From positions 1-30,002 of the IMG/VR virus record IMGVR_UViG_3300035682_000132: DNA of 30,002 nt. One strand, given 5' to 3'. A model generated the notes under the pieces. That model made no database searches and was not told where the DNA came from. It was given only the letters and a program-made list of their open reading frames with translations. Shown here one piece after another: positions 13,421 to 23,802 of the stretch. The DNA is from a virus. How positions within the stretch are numbered: the first letter of the stretch is position 1; each line of letters starts with the position of its first letter. Both the position numbers and the translations under genes were made by a program.

Positions 13421-15836
13421 ATTCAAAGCATTTGCCGATGGGCATTTCCTTTTGAAGAATTTCACATATGGTGCAATCACACTTGCAGATTTGCAGAAGT
13501 TTGGATTGTATCCATTTATGCATATCGTACCAGTAGATGTTTCATACGAAACTGGAGTGAAGAATTTTTCATTTGATGTCTTCTTTGCAGACCTTCCAAG
13601 AGATGAAGAAAACAAAGGTGAATATCAGAAAGAAACTTTATCAGACCTTCAACAGATTGCTGAAGATTTACTTGGTGAAATCACAAACCATCGTGTTCTG
13701 TTTGGATATGATTGTTCAGTGATATCTTCAAGATTAGTTCCATTCGAAGAAGAATTTTCAAATGTATTAACTGGATGGAATCTTTCCATCACTTTGCAAA
13801 TACCATACAACTGGAGTGCTTGTGATACACCAGCATCATTCAATGATTTCATTGTCTATAATCAAAGCACTGGTGAATCAGCAATACTTGAATTCAAAGA
13901 TTCGATTGTTCGTGAAGGTGGTGAAGTTAGACTGGTGAATGATGTTGAATTTCCTGATGAATCATATTACTATGGAACTGATGCGAATGGTGTTCGTGGA
14001 TGGTTTGCATTTCCAACAGAAACTGGATTGACTTGTGAAACACTTGGTGCTTGTTCAACCATTACTGATATTCAAACCAACATCACAAATCTTGAAGATG
14101 ATGTTACTGATTTGAGTGCAAATGTTGTTGATATCCAAATGGACATTACAACTATTGAAGGCAATATCACAACACTTCAATCTGATGTAACAAGCATTCA
14201 ATCTGATGTTGCAGATTTGCAAACTGATGTATCATTGAAAGCATATACATCAAGCATCAGTGCAGTTGGATTTTCAAATGATTATAATGATTTAGATAAT
14301 CTTCCAACAATACCAGATGCACAAATACAATCAGACTGGAATCAATCAAACAATGTTGCACTTGATTTCATCAAGAACAAACCAAGTATTCCTTCAGCAC
14401 AAGTTAATTCAGACTGGAATGCAACAAGTGGTGTTGCTGAAATATTAAACAAACCATCATCACTTCCAACATCAACACTTCGTCACGAAGTAAAACTTGG
14501 TTCAACAATGACCAAAGGAACACCAGTGTATGTAAGTGGTGCATCTGGAACAAATATGATTGTATCACCAGCATCAAATGGAAGTGAAGCAACATCAAGC
14601 AAAACAATGGGTTTGTTGATGGAAGGTGGAAATACAAACGCAAAAGTATTTGTAATCACTGAAGGTCTTCTGGATGGATTGAATACAAGCACTGCAACAA
14701 TTGGTGATGCAGTATGGTTGGGTTCAACTGGAACATTGATTTATGGATTAGCAAACAAACCATATGCACCATTGCATCTTGTGTTCATTGGTATTGTAAC
14801 GAGAGTGAATATCAACAATGGTGAAATCTTCGTGAAAGTTCAGAATGGATTTGAACTGGATGAAATACATAATGTTGCAACTTCACAAAGTAAATCAACA
14901 CCAATTGATGCAGATGCAGTTTTGTTGTATGATAGTGCTGATGCAAATGGATTATGGAAGAAACTTTCTTGGTCAAATATCAAAGCAACACTGAAGACAT
15001 ATTTTGATTCTTTGTATCAATCAACACTTGGATTCACACCAGAAAATGTTGCGAACAAACAGAACTCACTTGCAACTGATGGAACTGGAACTAAATATCC
15101 AACAATTGATGCTATAAATTCGTATTCAATAATTGAAAGGGGTAAGCGTGGTATGACATTTTATAGTGACTTTATAGGTCCAAGTACCGCATCAATGGAT
15201 GGAATTTCAACTATAATAAGTGGTGGAAGTGTTTCGACTACAACGACATTATCTTCAATAGGTTTTAGAAGCAGTAATCAATTAGGTTTTATGTCATATG
15301 GTAGTGGACTTTTGAATTTTAGTTTTGCGTTTCACATAGGCAATTCAATTCCAACTATTGCATTTGGTAATGGAGTTTGGAATTTTGAAACATCTATTTT
15401 GCTTCCAGCATTAAGTGTGTTAATTGATAGATACAGAACAACGCACGGCTTTGCAAGTACAACTGGAATTACAGATGAAACAAATGGTGTGTTTTTTACA
15501 TATGATGAAGGTGGAACAATTAATGGAACAACTGCATCACCAAACTGGGTTTGTATTTCAGTTGCTGGTTCAGTAAGAACATTAACAACAACTTCAGTTC
15601 CAGTAAGCAATACTTCGTGGACAAAACTTCGAATCAGTGTTAATGCAAACGCAACTTCAGTTTCATATTATATCAATGGAACATTAGTTGCAACACACAC
15701 AACCAACATTCCAAAATTTGCAGATAACAGATATGTATTTATGAAACAAGGAATTGCAAAAGCAACTGGTACTTCAAACAGATTGTTGCATTGTGATTAT
15801 TTAGGATATGAAAATATATTAACTACACCAAGATGA
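13383..15836 (+). CDS. Modular tail fibre / receptor-binding protein
   Basis: An 817-residue protein. Residues 1-160 look like a compact virion-attachment domain. A repetitive region with YYGTDANGVRGWF leads into a parallel coiled coil (about 222-285: repeats of LQSDVTSIQSDV type). Two copies of a Bacteroidota fibre repeat follow (DNLPTIPDAQIQSDWN and KPSIPSAQVNSDWN, about 298-362), then a beta-rich shaft and a FTPENVANK linker (about 555-580). The C-terminal domain (about 585-817) resembles a concanavalin/LamG-type carbohydrate-binding fold (TSWTKLRISVNANATSVSYY). Coiled coil and repeats imply a trimer. The C-terminal segment has somewhat different codon use from the rest. It probably determines host range. 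Confidence 0.78.
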   Translation: MSNLNSYNQLINRFKAFADGHFLLKNFTYGAITLADLQKFGLYPFMHIVPVDVSYETGVKNFSFDVFFADLPRDEENKGEYQKETLSDLQQIAEDLLGEITNHRVLFGYDCSVISSRLVPFEEEFSNVLTGWNLSITLQIPYNWSACDTPASFNDFIVYNQSTGESAILEFKDSIVREGGEVRLVNDVEFPDESYYYGTDANGVRGWFAFPTETGLTCETLGACSTITDIQTNITNLEDDVTDLSANVVDIQMDITTIEGNITTLQSDVTSIQSDVADLQTDVSLKAYTSSISAVGFSNDYNDLDNLPTIPDAQIQSDWNQSNNVALDFIKNKPSIPSAQVNSDWNATSGVAEILNKPSSLPTSTLRHEVKLGSTMTKGTPVYVSGASGTNMIVSPASNGSEATSSKTMGLLMEGGNTNAKVFVITEGLLDGLNTSTATIGDAVWLGSTGTLIYGLANKPYAPLHLVFIGIVTRVNINNGEIFVKVQNGFELDEIHNVATSQSKSTPIDADAVLLYDSADANGLWKKLSWSNIKATLKTYFDSLYQSTLGFTPENVANKQNSLATDGTGTKYPTIDAINSYSIIERGKRGMTFYSDFIGPSTASMDGISTIISGGSVSTTTTLSSIGFRSSNQLGFMSYGSGLLNFSFAFHIGNSIPTIAFGNGVWNFETSILLPALSVLIDRYRTTHGFASTTGITDETNGVFFTYDEGGTINGTTASPNWVCISVAGSVRTLTTTSVPVSNTSWTKLRISVNANATSVSYYINGTLVATHTTNIPKFADNRYVFMKQGIAKATGTSNRLLHCDYLGYENILTTPR

Positions 15837-15973
15837 TATTAAAAAAATATAGAATGATTGTTGACAATGGATACATTGAAACACTAAATGAAGAAGAAGC
15901 AATTCAATTTGGAAAACACGAAATAGTATTTGAAGAAATTCCAGATGAAGTAACTGAAGATTTTAATGGCTGA
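15833..15973 (+). CDS. Small acidic protein after the fibre gene
   Basis: A 46-residue protein (starts MILKKYRMIVDNGYIETLNE, ends in an acidic tail). Its ATG overlaps the fibre gene's TGA (ATGA) and its 3' end overlaps the next gene by 8 bases, so it is embedded in a coupled series and very likely translated. Small acidic genes at this position are frequent after fibre genes; a chaperone-like role for fibre folding is speculative. Confidence 0.6.
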   Translation: MILKKYRMIVDNGYIETLNEEEAIQFGKHEIVFEEIPDEVTEDFNG

Positions 15974-16541
15974 AAATTTAACAAGAAAAAAAGTTGAATT
16001 GAAGTTTCGTGAATTTGCGAAACTGGTAATTGAACGCGCACAATCGAATCTTCGCATTTCGCAGTATGTCACACAAATGACATCCAAAGGAATGAAGAAA
16101 AGAAAAGTGAAAAGGATTGCTTCTGGAAGATTAGAAAAGGCATTGATGTTCAAACTTGATATGTCAAGAGTTGGATATGTAGAAATGTTATTCACTGCAA
16201 AAGGAAAAGCAAAAGAATATTATGGTGTGATTGAAGAAGGTCGTGGTGCAAACAAAACACCACCACCATACAAAGACATTATGAAGTGGGTTGCAAAGAA
16301 GAAGATTCAACCAAGAAATGCTTCAGGACAATTCCTTCAAAAACTAAAAACAAAAGACGAAAAAAAAGCAATGGCTATTGCAATTGCAAAACACATTGGA
16401 AAATATGGATTCGCTGGAATACATTATTACAGAGATGCAGTCAATGATGTAAATGATGAAAAAGGAAATGAATTCACAACTGCATATGCTCAATATCTTT
16501 CGATTGATTTAGCGCGAGAATGGGAATCAAAAACAAAATAA
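15966..16541 (+). CDS. Tail completion / neck protein (HK97 gp10-like)
   Basis: A 191-residue basic protein. The layout (a long N-terminal helix, IASGRLEKALMF, beta strands, VIEEGRGANKTPPPYKDIMKWV and a C-terminal helix with HIGKYGFAGIHYYRDAV) matches the HK97 gp10-like / tail-terminator-type family. These act at the head-tail junction or tail end during assembly. Length is slightly above family typical. It lies among tail genes rather than beside the portal and connector where this family is usually found. Confidence 0.65.
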   Translation: MAENLTRKKVELKFREFAKLVIERAQSNLRISQYVTQMTSKGMKKRKVKRIASGRLEKALMFKLDMSRVGYVEMLFTAKGKAKEYYGVIEEGRGANKTPPPYKDIMKWVAKKKIQPRNASGQFLQKLKTKDEKKAMAIAIAKHIGKYGFAGIHYYRDAVNDVNDEKGNEFTTAYAQYLSIDLAREWESKTK

Positions 16542-16544
16542 AAA

Positions 16545-17765
16545 ATGGCTTTAACACTAACAGAACAACCATACGAATTCACACCAGCAAATCAAAAGTT
16601 GATTGTGATTGTCGAATCAGATAATATTGCACAACCAGATTTCAGATACATATTCCAATTTGGTGGTTACAATATATATGTTCAACCAAATCCAGAAGGA
16701 GTTGGAATGATTGATTTAGCACCATTGTTCAAACACAAACTTTCGCATTCACCAACAATGCATATTGAAGCGAATTGTGGATATGATACAGATGCAGCGT
16801 ATGAAATTACTTGCAGAATATACGAAGGATATAATGATGGAACTGGATTCGCACAACACAATGCACCAGTGGATATTGAACCAGTTGGAATATTTCAAGC
16901 ATCATATCAAATAAGAGATGGATACAAAAGAAGTCCGAATCTTGATTATGCAATGAATACAACAACATCAAATCTATTAAGCGCAAGAACACCATCAACA
17001 CACCAGTGGATTGGTGTTCCTTATTATGATGCTGATGCAGTTTACATACCAACACGAATAAAAGATTTCGGTGTGATTAATTATATTGCAGATGCATCAC
17101 ATATCACCAATGAAGTTCTTGGATTTGTGTTTAATGTTTTTGATATTGCTGGTAATACTGAAGCATCTTTCACACTTGTTCCAACTGCATTAGATTACAC
17201 AATTGGATTTCTTCCATCTTGTCCACAAAACCTTCTTTCTTATTTTGATTTTGAATTAATCAATTCTTGGTTTTCATATGAAGTTTTTGGTGTTGATGAT
17301 TTAGGAAATCAAGTTACCAGAAAATACGTTCACTACAAAGTTGAAGATGATTGCAGATATGAAACAATCAGAATGCAATGGTCAAACAATCTTGGTGGTG
17401 TTGATTACTTCAACTTCACAAAGAAGAATGAAGAAACTTTGAATGTAGAAAGAAAGAGAATCAGAAAGGTTGTTGGTTCATATGGTGCTTCTGAATTTGG
17501 ATTCAATTCATATGATAGACAAAATCAAGAATCCGAAATCATTGCAGAAAAAACATTGATTATAACAAGCAACTGGATATCAGAAGGTGAATTCTATTTA
17601 CTGAAAGATATGGTTGCATCGAATGATGTGAACATCATCAATGAAGATGGTTCAATCACACCAATGATGGTTGAAGATTCATCATATGTAATCAAGAAAA
17701 CTCGTGATGGTGGTGTTTACAATATCTCATTCAATCTAAAATACTCACAAGAATACTTCGTGTAA
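16545..17765 (+). CDS. Tail / baseplate structural protein
   Basis: A 406-residue, beta-rich protein. Near residues 275-310 it has the pattern IRMQWSNNLGGVDYFNFTKK, which I recognise from an unnamed tail protein of Bacteroidota phages and prophages; the C-terminus is also beta-rich. Its stop overlaps the start of the next tail protein by one base. Position upstream of the 891-residue tail protein suggests a distal tail or baseplate component; the exact role is inferred from neighbours. Confidence 0.62.
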   Translation: MALTLTEQPYEFTPANQKLIVIVESDNIAQPDFRYIFQFGGYNIYVQPNPEGVGMIDLAPLFKHKLSHSPTMHIEANCGYDTDAAYEITCRIYEGYNDGTGFAQHNAPVDIEPVGIFQASYQIRDGYKRSPNLDYAMNTTTSNLLSARTPSTHQWIGVPYYDADAVYIPTRIKDFGVINYIADASHITNEVLGFVFNVFDIAGNTEASFTLVPTALDYTIGFLPSCPQNLLSYFDFELINSWFSYEVFGVDDLGNQVTRKYVHYKVEDDCRYETIRMQWSNNLGGVDYFNFTKKNEETLNVERKRIRKVVGSYGASEFGFNSYDRQNQESEIIAEKTLIITSNWISEGEFYLLKDMVASNDVNIINEDGSITPMMVEDSSYVIKKTRDGGVYNISFNLKYSQEYFV

Positions 17766-20440
17766 TGAAACAAGAACTTCAGTTGTGGTGCTATGATTCA
17801 AATGGAAATGCTTCCATCATTGATTTGTATGAGAATGAAAATATGTATCTTCAGTTTCAGTTCAATGATTTAGTTGATTTCACCAATGTCGGAAACTATT
17901 CAAGAGAATTCAGAATACCAGCATCAAAAACAAATGTTGATTTCTTTGGTGCAATCTTCAATGTAAATTACAATGGTTGGTTTGATTTTAGAAAGAAGGT
18001 TGATGCATCAATTGTTGTGAATACAATTCCAATTACAAATGGTCATATCCAGATAAAACAAATCTTTGAATCAAAAGAAAAGATTCACGAATTCCAGATT
18101 GTGTTCTTTGGTGAAACACCAAACATTTCAAGGTCACTTGGTGAAAAGAAGTTGAAAGATATTCAATCAATTCAAAATGGTGATTTAGATTATGCATTGA
18201 TTCACGCAAATATTCCAGAACCAAACAATGCAACAATTTTAACATTATGCGACAAGTTCAACTGGTCAATATTCAACTTTGAAAACACAACAAATTTCAA
18301 TGATTTATATGTTGGTCAATTAACACCAGCAGTGAAAACCAGATATCTTGTTGAACAAATTTTTCTTGATGCTGGATTCACATATGATGGTGCAATCTTC
18401 GATTCAATCACTGAAGAAATGTATACACCATTCATTGCTGATAAAGGATTGATTTGTTCAGGTGGATTGAATGATAATCAATTCAACTTGATTTGGAAAG
18501 ATGGTCTTTCAGTTTCCAATACATTAATTGGTCAAACAACAAATCAGATAATTAGCAATCCACCAAATGCAGTTGATACATATGATTTTCTTCTGGATGA
18601 AGGTTCAAACATAATTAACAATGGAACTTTTGTTGCACCATTAACTGCTGATTATACATTCAAATTTATCACCAATTTCAAGCGTGAAGATAGTGCTTCA
18701 ACATCTGGTGGTGCAATTACACTTGGTGCTTCTTTTGTCAATCCAGATGCAATTGGATTTTATGAATTTAATTATTTTGATACACTTGGAAATATTTGTG
18801 GTGCAGCAACATTGAATATTGTTGATGGTGATTCAGATGCATTGTATCATATGGAATTGATTCACACAATTCATTTGAATGCTGGTGATAAAATTGCAGT
18901 GATGTTGCAAGTTCTTGGTGCTGGTGGTAATGCAACACAAATAATTGATTTGAATCTGAATCCATTTGCAATCAATTATCTTGATTATAATCTTGGAACA
19001 TATTTTCAATACGAAGGAACATCTGTTGAATTGACTGGAACTGATACCATTGTTCAGATGCGAAACAATGCACCTGATATGCGACAAATTGATTATATCA
19101 AATCACTTGCAAAAGTTTTGAATCTTGCAATTATTCCATCAAGAACACTTCCATCACATTTGACAATTGTTCCACTGGTGGAATATCTTGGAACTGGAAA
19201 CACTAATGACTGGACAAACAAACTTGATACAAGCAAAGATGTTGTGATTTCATCCACTGCTGATATGCAGTATTCGAAATTGTCATTCACATACAAATCA
19301 GATTCTGATGTATTGAATAAATATTTTGAAAGTGCGAAAAGAATATATGGTGAATATAAAGTTGAAGAAAATGATTTCACAGAAACGAATGATTTTGCAA
19401 CTGGTGAACTTTCAGTTGCAGTTGATTTTGCAGCAACACCTTGTGGACATTTGTATGGAACAAATATTGTCACACCAAAATTCATAAATGATAAAGGTGA
19501 ATTTATTATACCAACTTGCAGATTGCTTTTCAATGCTGGATATGTTGAAGTAAAAGTATTTGATGAAGTAAGTGGTGATAGAATCACAACTGAAGTAAAA
19601 TTGCTGAATCATTATTCTTCAGTCTTTCCAGATGTTCAGGATAATGATTTGAACTTTGGAAAAGAAACACCAGCACAACAAGTAATTGCATATCCAGACA
19701 ACACTTCATACGTTCGTTTTTGGCGCGATTACTTGCGTGAATTATACGATGGTGAAGCACGAATACTTGAAGCATATTTTGATTTGAACATCACTGATAT
19801 TTTGACATTTCAGTGGAGTGATAGAATCTATGTGAAAGATTCTTGGTGGAGAATTTTGGAAATCACTGATTATGGAATTGCTCTTGGTGATTCCACAAAA
19901 GTGAAACTTGCAAGACTTGTTGATTTGGGTTTGGATTGTACATTCAAACCATATGCATCAACTATTTCAGGACAAATACTTTTTAGTGATGGTGAAGGAA
20001 ACACTGGATTAACTGGAAATGAATTCTGTTGTGAAAGATATGGATATTATTGGAACAATGATAAGTGCAGAAATTCATCACCATCAAGAACACAATTTGT
20101 TTTCAACAATAATGCAATCAACAAACCAACAAATGTTTTTCAAGATTTAGTTGTGAAATCAATTCAAGTTGATGTGACTGAAATCACTTCTGATTATGTA
20201 TGCACTGGAAAAGAATCAGTAATTATGTGTGATACAAGTTTGGGAACAATCAAATTGTTAATGCCTGATGTAGCAATAATGATTGGAAAATCAATTACTA
20301 TTATCAACACATCAACTGGTGATGTTAAAATCAGTGCAGATACTGGATTGATTGAAGGTAATGCATTTATAATTATTTCAGGAATTTATTCAAAAACAAC
20401 AATTACAAGTGATGGTAAAAATCTATTTCAATTAGTATGA
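17765..20440 (+). CDS. Large tail / baseplate hub-type protein
   Basis: An 891-residue protein. The N-terminal 60 residues (DLVDFTNVGNYSREFRIPAS, then KTNVDFFGAIFNVN) match a recurring start of large tail proteins in Bacteroidota phages. The centre (about 150-330) is followed by a long beta-rich body; WRDYLRELYDGEARILEAYF (about 655-674) and a WSDRIYVKDSWWRILEI stretch resemble hub-type tail proteins. The C-terminal part is jellyroll-like. It overlaps both neighbours by 1-4 bases. A role in the tail tip or adsorption apparatus is likely; no enzymatic motif was identified. Confidence 0.62.
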   Translation: MKQELQLWCYDSNGNASIIDLYENENMYLQFQFNDLVDFTNVGNYSREFRIPASKTNVDFFGAIFNVNYNGWFDFRKKVDASIVVNTIPITNGHIQIKQIFESKEKIHEFQIVFFGETPNISRSLGEKKLKDIQSIQNGDLDYALIHANIPEPNNATILTLCDKFNWSIFNFENTTNFNDLYVGQLTPAVKTRYLVEQIFLDAGFTYDGAIFDSITEEMYTPFIADKGLICSGGLNDNQFNLIWKDGLSVSNTLIGQTTNQIISNPPNAVDTYDFLLDEGSNIINNGTFVAPLTADYTFKFITNFKREDSASTSGGAITLGASFVNPDAIGFYEFNYFDTLGNICGAATLNIVDGDSDALYHMELIHTIHLNAGDKIAVMLQVLGAGGNATQIIDLNLNPFAINYLDYNLGTYFQYEGTSVELTGTDTIVQMRNNAPDMRQIDYIKSLAKVLNLAIIPSRTLPSHLTIVPLVEYLGTGNTNDWTNKLDTSKDVVISSTADMQYSKLSFTYKSDSDVLNKYFESAKRIYGEYKVEENDFTETNDFATGELSVAVDFAATPCGHLYGTNIVTPKFINDKGEFIIPTCRLLFNAGYVEVKVFDEVSGDRITTEVKLLNHYSSVFPDVQDNDLNFGKETPAQQVIAYPDNTSYVRFWRDYLRELYDGEARILEAYFDLNITDILTFQWSDRIYVKDSWWRILEITDYGIALGDSTKVKLARLVDLGLDCTFKPYASTISGQILFSDGEGNTGLTGNEFCCERYGYYWNNDKCRNSSPSRTQFVFNNNAINKPTNVFQDLVVKSIQVDVTEITSDYVCTGKESVIMCDTSLGTIKLLMPDVAIMIGKSITIINTSTGDVKISADTGLIEGNAFIIISGIYSKTTITSDGKNLFQLV

Positions 20441-20655
20441 TAAAATATTACGAAGAAACATCTGAAAAATATATGGTGCTTGTGCTTGAAATGATTCGTC
20501 ACAACATCAAAGATGAAAGTGAAGTGTGCTTGATTGCAAGTGGTAAAAATCAACTCAATCAAAAGAAGTGGAATATGTATAAGCGAACAAGTAAAATCAT
20601 TCTTGCATTGCTTGTTTTAAGTGCTTGTTTTTTAACATATAAAATATTTGTGTAA
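20437..20655 (+). CDS. Small C-terminally anchored membrane protein
   Basis: A 72-residue protein with a charged N-terminal half and one membrane segment at the C-terminus (about 53-70, SKIILALLVLSACFLTYKIF). It lies between the hub-type and tape-measure genes, overlapping both by a few bases. Small membrane proteins at this place are unusual in siphovirus tail operons; roles in superinfection exclusion or virion-membrane contact would be speculation. Confidence 0.58.
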   Translation: MIKYYEETSEKYMVLVLEMIRHNIKDESEVCLIASGKNQLNQKKWNMYKRTSKIILALLVLSACFLTYKIFV

Positions 20656-23069
20656 TGGCTGAAACTAAAATCAAAATAGTAGTTGATGATTCTGGAGTAA
20701 CAAAATTCATTGATGAAGCTGGTCAAGAAATAAACAAGTTTGCTGATGGTCTGAAAGAAACAAGACTGGAACTGAAACGCATCCAAGATGCAATTGCTTC
20801 AGGAACTTTCAAGGATGATGAATTGTTGAAACTTCAAAAAAGAGCTGGTGAACTCAAAGATAAAATGGGTGATTTAGCTGAAGAAACAAGAGCAAATGCG
20901 GGAAACGCTTTTGAAGGTTTGAACAACAATCTTGGATTAACATCAGATAGATTGATGAATCTGGATTTCGAAGGTGCATCTGCATCATTGAAAGGATTAA
21001 CTGCGAACGCACAAAATTTAACATTTGGTGAAGTAAAAAAAGGATTGAAAGATTTTGTTACTGGTTTAGGAAATCTTGCAAAAGCCATTCTTGCAAATCC
21101 AGTTTTGTTATTAGCTGGAATCATTGCTGCAATTTTTATGAATTGGGATGCACTGGTCAAGTTGTGGAACACAAGTGAAATTGATGGTTTGAAAAAAGCA
21201 CAAGCATCACTTGAAGCACAAAACAAAGCAATGAATGAACAAATTGCACTTGAAAAAGCAAAAGGAAAATATGGTCAAGAAACATACTACAGATTAACAC
21301 AAATATTGCGAAATGAAATTGAGATTCTGAAGTTGAAAGAAAAGCAATTGAAGTTGGAAGGTGATGATGAAGAAATGCAAAAGGCAAATGAAGATAGACA
21401 AAAGAAAATATTAGAACTGAAACAAGCACAAGTTGAAGCGGATGGAAAAATCTTTCAGGCAGTTGAAAATGCAAAGGCAACACTGGACCCAGTGGTCGCA
21501 TTACAACAGAAAAAAACTGATAGTGCAAAAGAAGAACTTGATGCGTTAGAATTAATCAAGCAAAGACAACAAGACCAGAAAGCAGATTTGGAAACAATGA
21601 CTGGTGAAATGGGAAAATATCAATCATTGCTTGGAAAAGAAAAAACATTGCGTGACAAGTTGCAAGGTCTTGTTGAACGCGGTGTGATGACAAATGCACA
21701 AGCGTTAAGTCTTCAAGCAAAAGCTGGTAATTCACAACAGAAATCAAAAGAAATTCAAGAAGATATAAACAAATTGATTCGAGAAAAAATTGCTGGAATT
21801 GATGGTGAAGTGAAGGGTATTTTTTCTGCAAATGGTGGATATGCTGAACAAATTCGTTTGTTAAGTGAAGCTGCAAACAAAAAAATGGATGCAGTAAAAT
21901 CAGATGAAGAACTTGCACAAATTGAAGAAGCTAAAAGAAAACAAGATGAAAGAAATGCTGAAGCAAAAAGAAAGCGTGAAGAAAGACTTGCAAAGATAGA
22001 AGAAGCAAAAAAGAAACTTGCAGAAGAAGTTCTTGCAATTGAAAAAGAAATTGCTGAATTCAAATTTCGTGGATTATCAGCACAAGAAATTGAAATTCGT
22101 GAAGCTGATAAAAAATATGAAATACAAAAAGCAACATTCATTCAAGCAAAGAAATCAAAAGAAGACCTTGAATTGCTGGAATCACAACACAATATTATTG
22201 TTGGTGAAATAAATCAGAAGTATGCTGATGAAAAATATGTGAAGGATGAAGCAATTCGACAAAAAGAAATTGCACAAGTTGAAGAACAATTTCAGTTGCT
22301 TCAACAACTCACATCAACTGCAAAAGAAAATGAGATTGCTGATGCAGTAAAGAATGCGGAAAAGAAATATGAAACTGCAAATGGTGATGCTGCAACAGAC
22401 CTTGCAATAAAAATTGAATTAGAAAATAAGATTGCAGAAATCAACAAGAAATATGCAGATGAAGAAATAAAAACTGCAAAAGAAAAAAGTGATAAGCTGA
22501 TAGAAATTGACCAGAAGAATGCAGAAAAAAGACAAGCAATCAGAGATTTTGTTGTTCAGCAAATTGGTAATGGTCTTTCCATTATTTCACAAATGCAAGA
22601 ACTTGGATTGCAGAATGAATTAAGAATTGCTGAATCTCAAAATAAAACTGAAGAACAAAAAGATGCAATCAGAAAGAAATATTTTGAAAAGCAAAAACAA
22701 GTTCAGATTGCACAAGCACTTCTTTCAACATTTGAAAGTGCAGTTAATATGTTCAATGCAGTTTCTAAATCACCAATAACAACAGCATTTCCAGCTGCAC
22801 CATACATTGCAACTGCATCTGCGGTTGCACTTGGTTTGTTGAATGTTGCGAAGATTAGAAACACACAATTCAGTGGTGGTGGTTCTTCATCATCATCAAC
22901 TGCACAAGCACCAAGTTTCAGTTCATTATCAACACCACAACCATCAATGAATGGTGTGAATGTACAAGGTCAACAAGACCAACCAGTGTTTCAAACATAT
23001 GTTGTATCTGGAACAATTACAGACAATCAAGAATTATCACAATTAATATACAATCAAAGCAAATTATAA
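20655..23069 (+). CDS. Tail tape measure protein
   Basis: An 804-residue protein dominated by coiled coil (long Lys/Glu/Ala-rich helices, about 15-110, 180-320 and 410-690). A hydrophobic segment at about 140-165 (LANPVLLLAGIIAAIFM) and a second at about 707-735 are typical of tape measures, which cross the host membrane on infection. A Ser-rich flexible stretch (about 738-765) precedes the C-terminus. By the usual 0.15 nm per residue the tail would be roughly 120 nm, which is inference. It follows the baseplate-type genes and precedes the capsid protease, the reverse of the usual order. Confidence 0.82.
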   Translation: MAETKIKIVVDDSGVTKFIDEAGQEINKFADGLKETRLELKRIQDAIASGTFKDDELLKLQKRAGELKDKMGDLAEETRANAGNAFEGLNNNLGLTSDRLMNLDFEGASASLKGLTANAQNLTFGEVKKGLKDFVTGLGNLAKAILANPVLLLAGIIAAIFMNWDALVKLWNTSEIDGLKKAQASLEAQNKAMNEQIALEKAKGKYGQETYYRLTQILRNEIEILKLKEKQLKLEGDDEEMQKANEDRQKKILELKQAQVEADGKIFQAVENAKATLDPVVALQQKKTDSAKEELDALELIKQRQQDQKADLETMTGEMGKYQSLLGKEKTLRDKLQGLVERGVMTNAQALSLQAKAGNSQQKSKEIQEDINKLIREKIAGIDGEVKGIFSANGGYAEQIRLLSEAANKKMDAVKSDEELAQIEEAKRKQDERNAEAKRKREERLAKIEEAKKKLAEEVLAIEKEIAEFKFRGLSAQEIEIREADKKYEIQKATFIQAKKSKEDLELLESQHNIIVGEINQKYADEKYVKDEAIRQKEIAQVEEQFQLLQQLTSTAKENEIADAVKNAEKKYETANGDAATDLAIKIELENKIAEINKKYADEEIKTAKEKSDKLIEIDQKNAEKRQAIRDFVVQQIGNGLSIISQMQELGLQNELRIAESQNKTEEQKDAIRKKYFEKQKQVQIAQALLSTFESAVNMFNAVSKSPITTAFPAAPYIATASAVALGLLNVAKIRNTQFSGGGSSSSSTAQAPSFSSLSTPQPSMNGVNVQGQQDQPVFQTYVVSGTITDNQELSQLIYNQSKL

Positions 23070-23070
23070 T

Positions 23071-23667
23071 ATGGAAAATACAAAGAAAATTTTAGATTAC
23101 GGAATAGATGAAAATGGATTTCTTGGTGTGATGGCTATTTCAATGGTAACAGAACCAGCAATTGAAAGCAATTGGATTTTTCTTTCAAAAGAAAGCAAAG
23201 TTCATTGTGCAATTGAATCACCAGAACGCAAAATGTTATATGGTGCAATTATGATTCCTGATATGGAGATTTTGAGAGTTGATGAAAACAATCAAGAATA
23301 CTATATTCGATTTTCAAAAGATGTGGTAAAACAAGTTGCATATGATTACTACAAAAAGAACCTACATCACAATGCAACATACCAACACGAATTTGCAGTT
23401 CTTGGATTAACGCTGGTTGAATCTTGGATTGTTGAAGGTGAACACGACAAATCAAAAAACTTTGGATTTAATCTTCCAGAAGGAACTTGGTTTGGTGGAA
23501 TGAAGGTTGACAATGAAGAAATCTGGACATCAGTGAAAGATGGTGAAATCAAAGGATTTTCAATTGAAGGAATGTTCCAAGATTTAGCAAAAGAAACTTT
23601 TTCAAATGCAGATGTTGAAGGTTCATTGTTGCTTCAGGAACTGGAAAGAATTTTGAAAGGTCAATAA
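23071..23667 (+). CDS. Prohead protease (XkdF-like)
   Basis: A 198-residue protein matching the XkdF / S78-related family. H106-E107 (YQHEFAVLGLTLVESWIVEG) with S118, then KVDNEEIWTSVKDGEIKGFS ending in the GFSIEG block (162-167), are visible. The family cleaves scaffold and the capsid N-terminus during maturation. The catalytic assignment (H106, S118) is by similarity only. It is followed by the scaffold and major capsid genes, as expected, but preceded directly by the tape measure. A 9-bp hairpin follows its stop. Confidence 0.74.
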   Translation: MENTKKILDYGIDENGFLGVMAISMVTEPAIESNWIFLSKESKVHCAIESPERKMLYGAIMIPDMEILRVDENNQEYYIRFSKDVVKQVAYDYYKKNLHHNATYQHEFAVLGLTLVESWIVEGEHDKSKNFGFNLPEGTWFGGMKVDNEEIWTSVKDGEIKGFSIEGMFQDLAKETFSNADVEGSLLLQELERILKGQ

Positions 23668-23674
23668 AAAACAA

Positions 23675-23696
23675 AGAGCATCATTTGTGATGCTCT
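23675..23696 (+). terminator. Hairpin after the protease gene
   Basis: AGAGCATCA (23675-23683), loop TTTG and TGATGCTCT (23688-23696) form a perfect 9-bp stem. There is no T tract, so it may be a transcript-processing or partial attenuation structure rather than a full intrinsic terminator. The 106 bases after it (23697-23802) hold an AAAATCAAAATCAAAAATC leader and perhaps a promoter (TTTG at 23749-23752, imperfect -7 box at 23774). Confidence 0.5.
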
Positions 23697-23802
23697 CTGT
23701 CAAACCTTAAAATCAAAATCAAAAATCAATTTCACATATGAAACATCATTTGTTACAAATGTACTTCGATTGCTATTTATAAGAGTAAACAAATTATACA
23801 CA

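Noticed and set aside
14404-14643. Minus-strand open frame inside the fibre gene
   Set aside because: A shadow of the low-stop, repetitive fibre sequence; composition is unlike the real genes and it stands alone on the wrong strand.
20834-22141. Several minus-strand frames inside the tape measure gene
   Set aside because: Phe/Leu/Ser-rich products expected from the reverse of Lys/Glu-rich coiled coil; no independent evidence.
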